A program made the translations under genes and the position numbers. A stretch of 63,503 nt of DNA from CBFIDE01 sp965661265 (GTDB taxonomy: Bacteria > Bacteroidota > Bacteroidia > Flavobacteriales > Schleiferiaceae): contig CBFIDE010000013.1 of assembly GCA_965661265.1 (NCBI GenBank), forward strand, positions 1 to 63,503, read 5' to 3'. The notes below the pieces were generated by a model, which ran no database searches, had not been told where the DNA came from, and saw only the letters and a list, made by a program, of their open reading frames with translations. Position 1 is the first letter of the stretch. The number at the start of each line of letters is the position of its first letter. Below, in pieces: positions 1 through 9,269 of this stretch.

Positions 1-7
1 TTCTATT

Positions 8-2056
8 ATGAAAAGGATATTCAGTCTTATATTATTATTAGCACTTTTTACAGGCCATTCACAGGAACTCATGAGCCCAGAATTACTTTGGGACCTTGGT
101 AGAGTTGGATTAGAAGCTGTTAACCAAGACGGAACTAAGTTTATATATGGTGTTACTAAATATGATACAGAAGCAAATAAAGGTAATAGAGATCTCTTTA
201 TCAGCGACCTTAATGGTAATTCAAAAGATTTAGCAATTGCTCCTGAAAGTGAATATGGCGCTCAATTTTTGCTTAATGACCAATACATAGGATATAGTAC
301 TAAAGGCCAATACTATATTCATAATATCAGCAGCGGTGAATTAATTCAGGTTAGCAATGTTGAAGGAGGGATTTCAAACATCAAAGCCTATAGCCTTCCA
401 TCCGGAAAATTAAGATTGCTATTTACGAAAGAAGTCAAGCTTAAAAGCTCTACTAAAGATCAGTATCCTGCTTTTGATAAAGCAGAGGCCTTGATCATAG
501 AAGACCTTATGTATAGACATTGGAGCTATTGGAATGATGAAACCTTTGAGCATTTATTCTTTGCAGATTATAAAGTAAGCGGTCCAATGATAGAAAAAGG
601 TAAAGATATAATGGAAGGTGAAAAATTTAACTGCCCCGTTCCTCCTTTTGGTGGATCTGAATCTTTTGACCTAAGTCCTGATGGAAATACTATTGCCTAT
701 GAGGCAAAAAAACTAAGCGGAAAAGATTTTGCGGAAAGCACAAATTCTGAAATCTACCTCTACTCTATGCTATCTGGAGAAACAAAAACCCTTACAACTT
801 CTACTGGATATGATAAAAATCCAAGTTTCTCACCTAACGGTAAGTTCATTGCCTGGTTAAGCATGAGAACAAATGGTTACGAAAGCGATGTCAATAATAT
901 TCATGTATTCAATCTAGAAACTAAGTATGAAGGTCATGTTCTAGAAGGAGAACTATATGAAGATTATACTTTCAACTCTTTCAGCTGGGCGCCTAACTCT
1001 AAGGAACTTTATGCTGCGGTACCTACAATGGGTTCTAATCAAATCTTTAAAGTTGACTTCCCATTCTTAAAAGGAAAAAGTAAAGCCGCCAAACTTAAAA
1101 AACTCACTATTGGCGACTATAATTATAATCACTTTGAAGTAGGTCCTAAAAGTATTTTGGTTGATCGCCAGGATATGAACCATGCCACTGAGGTTTATTC
1201 CCTAAGCATTAAAGGTGGTGAAGCCAGCAAAATAACTTCAGTAAATGATAGCATCTACAACAATCTTAAAACCGGCAAGGTTGAGAAGAGGTTCATTAAG
1301 ACCACTGATGGAAAAGATATGCTTACATGGGTAATTTATCCTCCAGATTTTGATCCTAATAAAAAGTACCCTACTCTTTTATATTGCCAAGGGGGACCGC
1401 AATCTCAGGTCTCACAATTCTATAGTTTCAGATGGAACTTTCAACTTATGGCAGCAAAAGGATATATAATTGTAGCACCAAACAGAAGAGGTCTTCCTGG
1501 ATATGGTAGAGAATGGAATGAGGCTATTTCTAAAGATTGGGGTGGTCAACCTATGAAAGATTATCTTTCTGCCATTGATTCTATTTCTGAAGAGCCTTTT
1601 GTGGATACTGAGAAGCTAGGATGTATAGGAGCAAGTTATGGAGGCTATTCTGTCTATATGCTAGCCGGAATTCACGAAAAAAGATTTAATGCTTTCATTT
1701 CTCACTGTGGTCTTTTTGATTTAGAGAGTTGGTACCTAAGTACTGAAGAATTATTCTTTGCTAATTATGATCTTGGAGGTCCTTATTGGAAAGAAGAAAA
1801 TCAAACAACTTATAATAAATTTGATCCTAAGGACTATGTTAAAAACTGGGACACTCCTATTCTTGTAATACACGGTGGAAAAGATTTCAGGGTACCTGAA
1901 AATCAAGGTATGGAAGCTTTTCAAGCCGCTCAATTAATGGGTATACCTAGTAAATTTCTTTACTTCCCTAATGAAGGCCATTGGATCCTAAGCCCTCAAA
2001 ACGGTTTGATTTGGCATGACCAATTCTTTGGCTGGTTGGATCAGTGGCTGAAATAA
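8..2056 (+). CDS. Secreted S9 family prolyl oligopeptidase-type peptidase (DPP4-like)
   Basis: A serine exopeptidase of the prolyl oligopeptidase clan, likely cleaving short peptides in the periplasm or outside the cell. A signal peptide occupies about residues 1-19. A beta-propeller-like N-terminal half (about 40-420) contains WD40/PD40-type repeats (SPDGNTIAYE, SPNGKFIAW), and an alpha/beta hydrolase domain covers about 430-682. The nucleophile is Ser543 in GASYGGY, with Asp626 (GGKD) and His658 (NEGHW) completing the triad in family order. The 682-residue length is normal for bacterial S9 members. The ATG lies only 7 bases into the window, so its promoter is outside. The next gene starts 5 bases after the stop, suggesting co-transcription. 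The exact substrate cannot be read from sequence. Confidence 0.93.
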   Translation: MKRIFSLILLLALFTGHSQELMSPELLWDLGRVGLEAVNQDGTKFIYGVTKYDTEANKGNRDLFISDLNGNSKDLAIAPESEYGAQFLLNDQYIGYSTKGQYYIHNISSGELIQVSNVEGGISNIKAYSLPSGKLRLLFTKEVKLKSSTKDQYPAFDKAEALIIEDLMYRHWSYWNDETFEHLFFADYKVSGPMIEKGKDIMEGEKFNCPVPPFGGSESFDLSPDGNTIAYEAKKLSGKDFAESTNSEIYLYSMLSGETKTLTTSTGYDKNPSFSPNGKFIAWLSMRTNGYESDVNNIHVFNLETKYEGHVLEGELYEDYTFNSFSWAPNSKELYAAVPTMGSNQIFKVDFPFLKGKSKAAKLKKLTIGDYNYNHFEVGPKSILVDRQDMNHATEVYSLSIKGGEASKITSVNDSIYNNLKTGKVEKRFIKTTDGKDMLTWVIYPPDFDPNKKYPTLLYCQGGPQSQVSQFYSFRWNFQLMAAKGYIIVAPNRRGLPGYGREWNEAISKDWGGQPMKDYLSAIDSISEEPFVDTEKLGCIGASYGGYSVYMLAGIHEKRFNAFISHCGLFDLESWYLSTEELFFANYDLGGPYWKEENQTTYNKFDPKDYVKNWDTPILVIHGGKDFRVPENQGMEAFQAAQLMGIPSKFLYFPNEGHWILSPQNGLIWHDQFFGWLDQWLK

Positions 2057-2061
2057 TTAGT

Positions 2062-2934
2062 ATGAATTATCTTCGACTAAGTCTGATATTATGTGTCATT
2101 TGTAGCAGCCAATTAATTGGTCAGAGCTATCAAAAACTCCTTGGAAATAGAGCTGAGTGGTTTGTAAAAAGCGTAAGCATTGGCGGCCCTACCTATGACT
2201 ATTACTCTGCTGTAAGGGACACAAGTTTTTTTGGAGTTAAGTATTACCTTCTGGATGGTTACCACTTCAATGGTAATTATATGCTCAGAGAGGATACCAT
2301 TAACCAATGTGTTTTCTTTGCACAAGTGCCTTTAAATGGTGGATTTATTGAAGAAATCTTATTGTATAATTTTAATTTAAATCCCGGGGATAGTACTTAC
2401 GTACAAAATCCACTTTCTCCTGCTTTTTCTTCAAAATCATTCTTTGTTTGCGATAGTGTTGAGCAAAAGCAATACACTCAAGGGACACTTAAGACATTAT
2501 ATCTAAGCAATACGGACACAACTTCTCAATACAATAATACAATTTGGATAGAAGGCATTGGAAGTCTATCACTTATAAATTCTCCTGCCGCTCTAGGCGA
2601 TACTCTGGGCGCAGCTGACCTAATGTGCTCATTTCAAAATGGCCAAAACATATATACCGTCAGCTATTCAGACAGCTGTTTTTCTAAAGTTTACTTGAGC
2701 GATTACGAAAACAGAATAACAGAATCAAGTATATATTTTAGTTCAGAGACTAAGACTCTATACTTAGATGAAGAAATTAGGAGTATTAAGATTTTCAATC
2801 TAAATGGTCAGTTAATATCATCCGAAAGGAATTTAAGCTCATCTGTTCAATTGGATGGATTAAAACCTGGAATTTACCTTGTCCTTACTCAGAATTCTGA
2901 AGATCAAATTGTGCTTTTAAAAATACTCATCTAG
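2062..2934 (+). CDS. T9SS type A sorting domain-containing secreted protein, unknown function
   Basis: A secreted protein of about 290 residues. I chose the ATG at 2062 because the signal peptide (MNYLRLSLILCVICSS) starts there; an in-frame GTG at 2044 lies inside the upstream peptidase gene and would place polar residues before the signal. The last 70 residues look like a T9SS type A sorting domain: a short beta-sandwich with the pattern IKIFNLNGQLI and LKPGIYLV. That predicts export across the outer membrane by the type IX system. The middle (residues 25-210) has no fold I recognise. It follows the S9 peptidase closely, so the two may be co-expressed. Confidence 0.8.
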   Translation: MNYLRLSLILCVICSSQLIGQSYQKLLGNRAEWFVKSVSIGGPTYDYYSAVRDTSFFGVKYYLLDGYHFNGNYMLREDTINQCVFFAQVPLNGGFIEEILLYNFNLNPGDSTYVQNPLSPAFSSKSFFVCDSVEQKQYTQGTLKTLYLSNTDTTSQYNNTIWIEGIGSLSLINSPAALGDTLGAADLMCSFQNGQNIYTVSYSDSCFSKVYLSDYENRITESSIYFSSETKTLYLDEEIRSIKIFNLNGQLISSERNLSSSVQLDGLKPGIYLVLTQNSEDQIVLLKILI

Positions 2935-3005
2935 AGGAATTTTCCGTTTATCCCCAACATTTTACCGTTCAGCAAGAATAAGTTTTAAGCCCTGAATGCT
3001 TGACC

Positions 3006-3013
3006 TAGTTTTG
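3006..3013 (+). promoter_or_regulatory. Bacteroidota -7 promoter box (TAGTTTTG)
   Basis: Matches the TAnnTTTG consensus for the housekeeping sigma factor of Bacteroidota. It lies 17 bases upstream of the ATG of the truncated receptor fragment, giving a short predicted 5' UTR. I saw no convincing -33 TTTG element. Confidence 0.5.
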
Positions 3014-3030
3014 AATCAAATATCAAAGCT

Positions 3031-3408
3031 ATGCGTCCATTATTAATCTTTTTATTCCTCTTTGCTAGCAGCTACTTTCTACTAGCTCAAACAAGCTTAA
3101 AAGGAAGCATCAAAGACGCAAAGAGCAATCCTATTATTAGAGCCAACATCTTTATTAAAGGCACTTATGATGGCACTAGTTCTGATGATAATGGAAACTT
3201 CAAGCTTGCCCTAACTGCTGAAACAGATACTCTGATTTTACTAGTATCAGCAATTGGATATGAGTTATATGAGTTAGAAATTCATAATTCTAACAATGCA
3301 TTCAGCATTCATCTGAAGGAAAAATTTGATATCCTTAAAGCTGTGAGCGTAAGTGAAGGTAGCATCAACGCCATAGATAGGGAGAAAGCTATAATTCTTA
3401 AACCTTGA
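3031..3408 (+). pseudogene. Truncated TonB-dependent receptor: signal peptide plus carboxypeptidase-regulatory-like domain only
   Basis: This 125-residue product has a signal peptide (about 1-19) and a CarboxypepD_reg-like domain (about 22-95: LKGSIKDAKSNPIIRANIFI...GYELYELEI). It then continues into the linker that normally leads to the TonB plug. Its last residues (SEGSINAIDREKAIILKP) match the segment just before the LDIVTTAG-like plug start in flavobacterial TonB-dependent receptors, but a TGA follows immediately. No plug or barrel follows before the next gene at 3549. It keeps a promoter-like box upstream. I read it as a remnant left by deletion. A stand-alone periplasmic carboxypeptidase-like domain protein is the alternative. 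Confidence 0.6.
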
Positions 3409-3548
3409 ACCTTATCAAGCATTAGTACCTCAAATGGTAGTTAACTTTGATTGAGGTGATTACACAGATCTACCAACCTGAATAGTAATCTATTCGTATA
3501 TTTATCAGCCCTTAGCACTATAGTGTGCTGAGCAAACAAAACATAAAT

Positions 3549-4682
3549 ATGAAAAGAATCTCTACCCTATTAGGTCTTGCCCTATTACTGACAGGATTTA
3601 TCTCCAATGCCCAAATCTTGCAAGGCACAAGAGTTTTAAGTACTTCTAACAATATGACTCTTACCGTTACGGTAAATACGAATACCAATGTTACTGAAAT
3701 ATCCATAAGTGGGCCTAACAACAATTGGCATTCAGTAGGTTTTGGCGGAAGCTCTATGAGCGGCACCTATGCAATGGTAATGAATGGTACAGGTATTGTA
3801 CAAGAAAGAGACCTAGGAAATCATTTTGCTGGTAGTGCATTAGCTTCTAGCCTAACTACAAATTCTTCAACAACTAGTGGAGCTGTTAGAACAACAATAA
3901 TTACTAGACCAAGAGTTGGAACAAACGCTAATTATTTTACCTTCCCTAATTCTGCAGGAAGCTTTTCTGTAATTTGGGCAAGAGGAAGCGGAACTAACTT
4001 GAATAATCATGGTGGATCTAATAGAGGTTCTACTACAATCACTTTAGCTGACATTTGTAATCTACCTGTTAATACTCTTCCAAAAATAACTGCTTGTCAA
4101 GGAGACAGTGTATTCTTTATGGGTAGCTTTAAATCTGTTGCTGGTGTTTATTCTGACACTCTAACTACAACAGCAGGTTGTGATAGTATTGTGGCTCAGG
4201 AATTGGAATTAACTAATGTGGACAACTCCATAACTATAGCAGCTAATGTTTTATCTGCCGTCCAAACGGGAGCTGCATATCAATGGTATGATTGTAGTAA
4301 TGATAGCCTATTAGCAGGCGAAACTTCTCAAACTTATGCTCCTAGCATGTCCGGATCCTATAAAGTAGAAGTTACTTTGAGTAATTGTGTAGTTGAATCA
4401 AATTGTTTAACTGCTTCTATTGGCCTTGAGGAATCCTTCTTAAACAATCAATTAAGTATTTATCCTAATCCAAGTAATGGTATTATTGAGGTAGAACTTG
4501 AGAATCAAACGGGAAAGCTTAAAGTTGAGATTTTCAACCTTCAAGGTCAAAAACTTCTTCATGAAACTATGACATCCGATAATTTCAAGTTAGACTTGAG
4601 CCATTGGAATAATGGAACTTATATTTTAAGAATTGAGCAAGATGGCCGCACTTACCACAAGAATTTTATTCTGAGTAAGTAG
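3549..4682 (+). CDS. Secreted T9SS protein with a DOMON-like N-terminal domain
   Basis: The product is 377 residues from the ATG at 3549, where the signal peptide MKRISTLLGLALLL begins; an upstream in-frame GTG at 3525 adds only polar residues. Residues about 22-165 look like a DOMON-type beta-sandwich (NNNWHSVGFGGSSMSG followed by MVMN), a fold that binds heme or sugar in other proteins. About 180-295 is a low-complexity Cys-containing segment with an Ig-like end (YQWYDCSNDSLLAG). The C-terminus is a T9SS type A sorting domain starting near SIYPNPSNG. Predicted location is the cell surface or medium. The DOMON call rests on pattern only; no ligand residue can be assigned. Its 3' end overlaps the convergent ankyrin gene by 17 bases. 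Confidence 0.75.
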   Translation: MKRISTLLGLALLLTGFISNAQILQGTRVLSTSNNMTLTVTVNTNTNVTEISISGPNNNWHSVGFGGSSMSGTYAMVMNGTGIVQERDLGNHFAGSALASSLTTNSSTTSGAVRTTIITRPRVGTNANYFTFPNSAGSFSVIWARGSGTNLNNHGGSNRGSTTITLADICNLPVNTLPKITACQGDSVFFMGSFKSVAGVYSDTLTTTAGCDSIVAQELELTNVDNSITIAANVLSAVQTGAAYQWYDCSNDSLLAGETSQTYAPSMSGSYKVEVTLSNCVVESNCLTASIGLEESFLNNQLSIYPNPSNGIIEVELENQTGKLKVEIFNLQGQKLLHETMTSDNFKLDLSHWNNGTYILRIEQDGRTYHKNFILSK

Positions 4683-5205
4683 TAAATTGATTCAATATTT
4701 CTTTATTGCCTAATTGTTTGGCATAATCTAAAGCACTAAGTCCATTGAGATCTGTGATTTCAATGGACGCTTTATTTTTAAGCAGTTCTTCTACAATTTC
4801 AATATGTCCAAATTGAACTGCATATATTAATGGAGTCGTTCCGTTTGCATCTGCCACATCAGGATCTGCCCCGTTTTCTAATAGTATTTTTGCCAACTCA
4901 GCATAGCCTTTATAAGCAACTCCCTGAAGAGCTGTTATTTGAGTGTTCTTATTATTTATCTCAACATTCATGCTGATTAAATACTCTACTACTTCTATCT
5001 GGTTTCTGTAACAAGCTATTACTAAAGGCGTATATCCTTGCTCATTCACTTGATTCTTTGCTTCCGGATTAGATTCTGTAATTGTCTTCAGCATTTCAAT
5101 ATTGCCAGACCTACAAGCATCATAAATGTCCGATTCCTGAGCAAGTAATGCTGAAGAAAAGAATAAACTAAAGAACAGAAGGGTTAAAGAAATAGACTTG
5201 ATCAT
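4666..5205 (-). CDS. Secreted or periplasmic ankyrin-repeat protein
   Basis: A 179-residue protein with a signal peptide (about 1-22, ending ALLAQ) and four to five ankyrin repeats over about 25-175. The repeats show the usual pattern: GYTPLVIACYRNQIEVVEYL, TALQGVAYKGYAELAKILLE, GTTPLIYAVQFGHIEIVEEL, GLSALDYAKQLGNKEIL. Ankyrin repeats bind other proteins; the partner is unknown. The protein is probably periplasmic because it has a cleavable signal and no sorting domain. It is transcribed towards the T9SS/DOMON gene and overlaps its last codons, while the M16 peptidase gene diverges 117 bases away. Confidence 0.85.
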   Translation of the reverse strand: MIKSISLTLLFFSLFFSSALLAQESDIYDACRSGNIEMLKTITESNPEAKNQVNEQGYTPLVIACYRNQIEVVEYLISMNVEINNKNTQITALQGVAYKGYAELAKILLENGADPDVADANGTTPLIYAVQFGHIEIVEELLKNKASIEITDLNGLSALDYAKQLGNKEILNQFTTYSE

Positions 5206-5293
5206 TATTGAATTATTTAGAGTTTCAATTTACAAGACTTTTTCTATTTCCATATCCTATTTTCTACTCGCCCATTATCATATCTTCTTATTG

Positions 5294-5317
5294 TACATTT
5301 GCGCTCTATTTAAGGAG
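5294..5317 (+). promoter_or_regulatory. -7 promoter box (TACATTTG) and strong ribosome binding site (AAGGAG)
   Basis: TACATTTG at 5294-5301 matches TAnnTTTG, and AAGGAG at 5312-5317 sits 5 bases before the ATG at 5323. A clear Shine-Dalgarno sequence is unusual in this window and confirms the start of the M16 peptidase. Confidence 0.6.
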
Positions 5318-5322
5318 CCAAT

Positions 5323-6552
5323 ATGGAGTTTGAAATTTTTGAATTAAGCAATGGAATTCGTGTAGTTCACAAGCAAGTGAACAGAACCGTAGCTCATTGT
5401 GCTTTAATGATTGCAACTGGCTCTCGTGATGAAAAAGAAGGAGAAGAAGGCCTTGCTCATTTTATTGAGCATGTTCTATTTAAAGGCACTAAAAAAAGAA
5501 AAGCCTATCATATTCTTTCCAGAATGGAAGATGTTGGTGGTGAATTAAACGCCTATACTTCAAAGGAAGAAACTGTAATCTACACCTCCTTTTTAAGAGA
5601 AGATTATGAGAGAGCTATTGAACTAATTGCGGATATTGGTTTAAACTCTAGCTTCCCCATCAAGGAAATTGAGAAAGAAAAAGAAGTAATTATTGATGAA
5701 ATCAATAGTTATAGAGACAATCCTTCTGAAGCAATTTTTGATGACTTTGAACAGCTAATTTTCCCTAAAAATCCGCTGGGTGTCAACATTCTAGGAAGTC
5801 ATGAATCTGTAAAAGCATTTAGCAGAAAGCATGTACAAGAGTTCATTCAAAGAGAATATTCTAATGAAGGGATGGTCTTTAGCTCCGTAGGAAATATCAG
5901 TTCTTTAAGGTTGAAGAATAAATTAGAAAAACACTTTGAAGCCTTTCAGTTTAAACCTAAAAAAAGCAGTAGGAATAAACCTGATGCCATTGAGGGCAAT
6001 CATAGAACTGACAAAAAGCCTATTGTACAAAGTCATTTAGTAATGGGCAGACAAACCTATTCTGCCAATGATTTAAATGCAAGAAGCTTGATGTTACTCA
6101 ACAATCTACTTGGTGGTCCAGGCATGAACTCCAGATTAAATCTTAACGTAAGAGAGAAGTACGGAATTACCTATAATATAGAAAGCTTTTACTCGCCCTA
6201 CTCAGACTGTGGGCTTTTTGGAGTTTACCTCGGTACGGACCAAAAGTTCATTCCTAAAAGTAAAGATCTTGTTTTTAAAGAGTTTCAAAAGCTTAGAGAC
6301 AAAAAGCTTGGTTCACTGCAACTTGCAAAGGCAAAAAGACAGCTATTAGGGCAGATCGCCATGGGACAAGAAAACAACACCTCTCTCATGCTTGCACTAG
6401 GGAAATCCTTATTAGCGTTTAATAAAATTGACAGTTTTGAGCATATTTCAAATAAAATCAATGGAATATCGGCAGAGCATTTGCAAGAGGTGTCGCAGGA
6501 AGTATTGAATCCTGATAAAATGAATGAATTATTGTTTGTACCAAAAGGATAA
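5323..6552 (+). CDS. M16 family zinc metallopeptidase (processing-peptidase-like)
   Basis: A zinc protease of the pitrilysin/insulinase family. The inverted zinc motif HFIEH gives His46, Glu49 and His50, and the third ligand Glu126 (DEINSY) follows exactly 76 residues later, as is typical of the family. At 409 residues it is the length of one two-domain subunit, comparable to bacterial PqqL/YmxG-type proteins. A C-terminal M16C domain spans about 165-350. There is no signal peptide, so it is probably cytoplasmic. The O-methyltransferase gene starts 3 bases after its stop and is likely co-transcribed. The substrate is unknown. Confidence 0.92.
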   Translation: MEFEIFELSNGIRVVHKQVNRTVAHCALMIATGSRDEKEGEEGLAHFIEHVLFKGTKKRKAYHILSRMEDVGGELNAYTSKEETVIYTSFLREDYERAIELIADIGLNSSFPIKEIEKEKEVIIDEINSYRDNPSEAIFDDFEQLIFPKNPLGVNILGSHESVKAFSRKHVQEFIQREYSNEGMVFSSVGNISSLRLKNKLEKHFEAFQFKPKKSSRNKPDAIEGNHRTDKKPIVQSHLVMGRQTYSANDLNARSLMLLNNLLGGPGMNSRLNLNVREKYGITYNIESFYSPYSDCGLFGVYLGTDQKFIPKSKDLVFKEFQKLRDKKLGSLQLAKAKRQLLGQIAMGQENNTSLMLALGKSLLAFNKIDSFEHISNKINGISAEHLQEVSQEVLNPDKMNELLFVPKG

Positions 6553-6555
6553 AAG

Positions 6556-7197
6556 ATGGAGTTTATTGATCCTAAATTAGATGATTATTGTGTAGCACAT
6601 AGCAGCAACCAATCTAATCTCTTAGCTGAATTGGAAAGAGAAACATGGGCCAAGGTTCTGCAACCCAGAATGATTTCTGGTGATTTCCAAGGGAGATTCC
6701 TTTCAATGATTAGCAAGCTAAAACAGCCCAAGGCAATTTTAGAAATAGGTACTTACTCTGGCTTTTCAGCACTTTGTTTAGCAGAAGGACTTAGCCTAGA
6801 TGGAGAGTTACATACGATCGATATCAATGAAGAATTAGAAACAATCATCCTTAAATATTTTAACAAATCTGAATATAAGGATCAACTTCATTTTCATATC
6901 GGTAATGCTCTAGACCTAATACCAGAATTGAATAAAAAATGGGATATCGTTTTCATTGATGCCGACAAAACTAACTACAGCAATTATTACGACCTACTGA
7001 TAGATCAACTAGAACCTGGAGCCCTAATTATTGCAGATAATGTTCTGTGGAGTTCTAAGGTAATCCAAGAGGTTGATGCTAAAGATTATGAAACACAGGC
7101 TCTTCTAGAATACAATGATAAAATTCAATCAGACCCTAGAGTAGAAAATATACTCCTACCGGTCAGAGATGGTTTAATGATGTGCAGAGTCAAGTAA
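6556..7197 (+). CDS. SAM-dependent O-methyltransferase (caffeoyl-CoA OMT-like family)
   Basis: A 213-residue class I methyltransferase of the small divalent-metal-dependent O-methyltransferase family (Methyltransf_3). The SAM-binding motif I is ILEIGTYSGFSALCLAEGL (about 62-80), the acidic motif is HTIDINEE, and the metal/substrate loop is FIDADKTNYSNYYD followed by IADNVLW. These match the family in order and spacing. The true bacterial substrate is usually unknown and need not be caffeoyl-CoA. It is translationally close to the upstream M16 peptidase gene. Its stop ends three bases before the convergent rfbB stop. Confidence 0.92.
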   Translation: MEFIDPKLDDYCVAHSSNQSNLLAELERETWAKVLQPRMISGDFQGRFLSMISKLKQPKAILEIGTYSGFSALCLAEGLSLDGELHTIDINEELETIILKYFNKSEYKDQLHFHIGNALDLIPELNKKWDIVFIDADKTNYSNYYDLLIDQLEPGALIIADNVLWSSKVIQEVDAKDYETQALLEYNDKIQSDPRVENILLPVRDGLMMCRVK

Positions 7198-7200
7198 AGA

Positions 7201-8253
7201 CTATCGTCCTTTATACATACTATCATAGTACTTTTGGTAATCACCGCTAGTAACACTGTCAATCCAACTATCGTTTTCTAAATACCAATCGATTGTTTTC
7301 TCTAAGCCTTCTTCAAAGCTTACACTAGGCTCCCAACCTAGATCATTCTTAATTTTATTGGCGTCAATAGCATATCTTCTATCATGCCCTGGGCGGTCCT
7401 TTACATAGCTAATTAAAGACTCAGAGCTCCCTTTAGGGCGATTTAATTTAGTATCTAAAATCGCGCAAAGCAACTTTATTAGCTCAATATTTTGCCACTC
7501 ATTAAAGCCACCTATATTGTAAGTTTCACCCATTTCAGATTGGTGGAATATCATATCAATAGCTCTGGCGTGATCAATTACATACAACCAATCTCTTGTA
7601 TACTTACCATCACCATAAACAGGTAAAGCTTTCTCTTGACAGATATTATGGATAAACAATGGAATCAGTTTTTCAGGAAATTGATTTGGACCATAATTAT
7701 TGGAGCAATTACTAATCACATAGGGCATATCATAGGTTTCTCCATAAGCCCGTACAAAGTGATCTGAACTAGCCTTTGAGGCTGAATAAGGCGAGTTAGG
7801 ATCATAAGAAGTTGTCTCTTCAAAAAGACCTGTTTCGCCAAGAGTACCATAGACCTCATCTGTAGAAATATGATAAAAAAGCTTTCCTTCAAAATTGCCT
7901 TTCCAGCTATCTCTAAAAGAATTTAAAAGATTCACGGTACCGATAACATTAGTTCTAACAAAAGCCAATGGATCTTCAATAGATCTATCAACATGAGATT
8001 CTGCGGCAAGATGAATTACACTATCAAATTTATGCTCAGCAAATAGAGCATTCATTTCGTTTGCATCTACAATATCTGCCTTTATAAAGTGATAATTATC
8101 TTTCTTATCAACGTCCGACAGATTCTCTAAATTACCTGCATAAGTAAGTAGGTCAAGATTATAAATTTGGTAGTCTGGATACTTATTTACAAATAAGCGA
8201 ACCACATGAGAACCTATAAATCCCGCTCCTCCAGTTATTAAAATCTTTTTCAT
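7201..8253 (-). CDS. rfbB: dTDP-glucose 4,6-dehydratase
   Basis: Converts dTDP-glucose to dTDP-4-dehydro-6-deoxyglucose, the branch point to rhamnose and other deoxysugars of surface polysaccharide. The start at 8253 gives MKKILITGGAGFIGSH, with the Rossmann glycine motif at the N-terminus; upstream in-frame ATGs lie inside galE. Other diagnostic segments are HLAAESHVDRSI, STDEVYG with the Asp-Glu catalytic pair, YSASKASSDH with the Tyr/Lys pair, and RDWLYV. The 350-residue length is normal. Its ATG overlaps the galE stop in an ATGA arrangement, so it is the last gene of a translationally coupled five-gene operon. The partners rfbA, rfbC and rfbD are not in the window. Confidence 0.95.
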   Translation of the reverse strand: MKKILITGGAGFIGSHVVRLFVNKYPDYQIYNLDLLTYAGNLENLSDVDKKDNYHFIKADIVDANEMNALFAEHKFDSVIHLAAESHVDRSIEDPLAFVRTNVIGTVNLLNSFRDSWKGNFEGKLFYHISTDEVYGTLGETGLFEETTSYDPNSPYSASKASSDHFVRAYGETYDMPYVISNCSNNYGPNQFPEKLIPLFIHNICQEKALPVYGDGKYTRDWLYVIDHARAIDMIFHQSEMGETYNIGGFNEWQNIELIKLLCAILDTKLNRPKGSSESLISYVKDRPGHDRRYAIDANKIKNDLGWEPSVSFEEGLEKTIDWYLENDSWIDSVTSGDYQKYYDSMYKGR

Positions 8254-9269
8254 AAACCTCTTATTTTCTTTTCCCATCGCCAAGCGTCAGCCACTGCATC
8301 TTGTAATGTTTTCTCAGTAGACCAGCCCAAGACTTCTTTGGCTTTATTAGTATCGGCGTAAGCTGAAGTTACATCTCCTGCCCGACGCTCAACTATTTTA
8401 TAATTCAATTTTTGATTAGACACCTTTTCAAATGCATCTATAACTTCTAATACTGTAGATCCGGTCCCTGTTCCTAGATTAAATACCTCAAAATCATCCG
8501 CTTGATTATCATTTAACTGACGTTCCATAGCAACAACATGTGCTTTTGCAACATCAACAACGTGAATATAATCTCTCACACACGTACCATCCTTAGTGTC
8601 ATAGTCATTGCCATAAACAGAGAGCTGATCGCGCAAGCCTGCTGCAGTTTGAGTTACAAAAGGAACTAGATTCAGTGGCACTCCAATAGGAAGTTCACCA
8701 ATAGAAGCAGTTGGATGAGCACCAATTGGATTAAAGTATCGCAAGGAGATCGCCTTTAAGGAATGTGCCTTAATAGCATCCTTAATTATTTCTTCTCCAA
8801 TTTGCTTAGTATTTCCATACGGAGACAAGGCTGCTTTTACTTTACTACCTTCTGTTACAGGTAATTCATCGGCTTGACCATAAACCGTACAACTTGAACT
8901 AAAGATCAAACTTTTATGGTCTGAATCTCTCATTGTTTGGAGTAAGTAAACCAAAGAGCTTACATTATTCTCGTAGTATTCTAGTGGGGTTTGCACCGAT
9001 TCACCTACAGCTTTAAAGGCTGCAAAATGTATGATTCCCTCTACGCTACCGATCTCCTTGAATAAATCTTGGATTTGCTCCTTTATCTTCAAGTCTCTTT
9101 TATAAAAAACAGGTTTTACTCCAGAAATAGCTTCTATTCCTTTTAGGACATCAAGATTTGAGTTAGATAAGTCATCAACAATAATTACTTCATATCCTTT
9201 GATCTGTAACTCAACAACTGTATGCGACCCTATAAAACCTAGGCCTCCTGTTACCAAAACTTTAGCCAT
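8250..9269 (-). CDS. galE: UDP-glucose 4-epimerase
   Basis: Interconverts UDP-glucose and UDP-galactose with bound NAD. Diagnostic features are the N-terminal GGLGFIGSHTVVEL, VDDLSNS, HFAAFKAVGESV, SSSCTVYG, YGNTKQIGE (catalytic Tyr and Lys) and LRYFNPIGAHP, all in GalE order. The length of 339 residues is typical. It overlaps uxs by one base upstream and rfbB by four bases downstream, so translation of the three SDR genes is probably coupled. In this context it supplies UDP-galactose for surface glycan rather than serving galactose catabolism, since no galK or galT is present. Confidence 0.95.
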   Translation of the reverse strand: MAKVLVTGGLGFIGSHTVVELQIKGYEVIIVDDLSNSNLDVLKGIEAISGVKPVFYKRDLKIKEQIQDLFKEIGSVEGIIHFAAFKAVGESVQTPLEYYENNVSSLVYLLQTMRDSDHKSLIFSSSCTVYGQADELPVTEGSKVKAALSPYGNTKQIGEEIIKDAIKAHSLKAISLRYFNPIGAHPTASIGELPIGVPLNLVPFVTQTAAGLRDQLSVYGNDYDTKDGTCVRDYIHVVDVAKAHVVAMERQLNDNQADDFEVFNLGTGTGSTVLEVIDAFEKVSNQKLNYKIVERRAGDVTSAYADTNKAKEVLGWSTEKTLQDAVADAWRWEKKIRGL

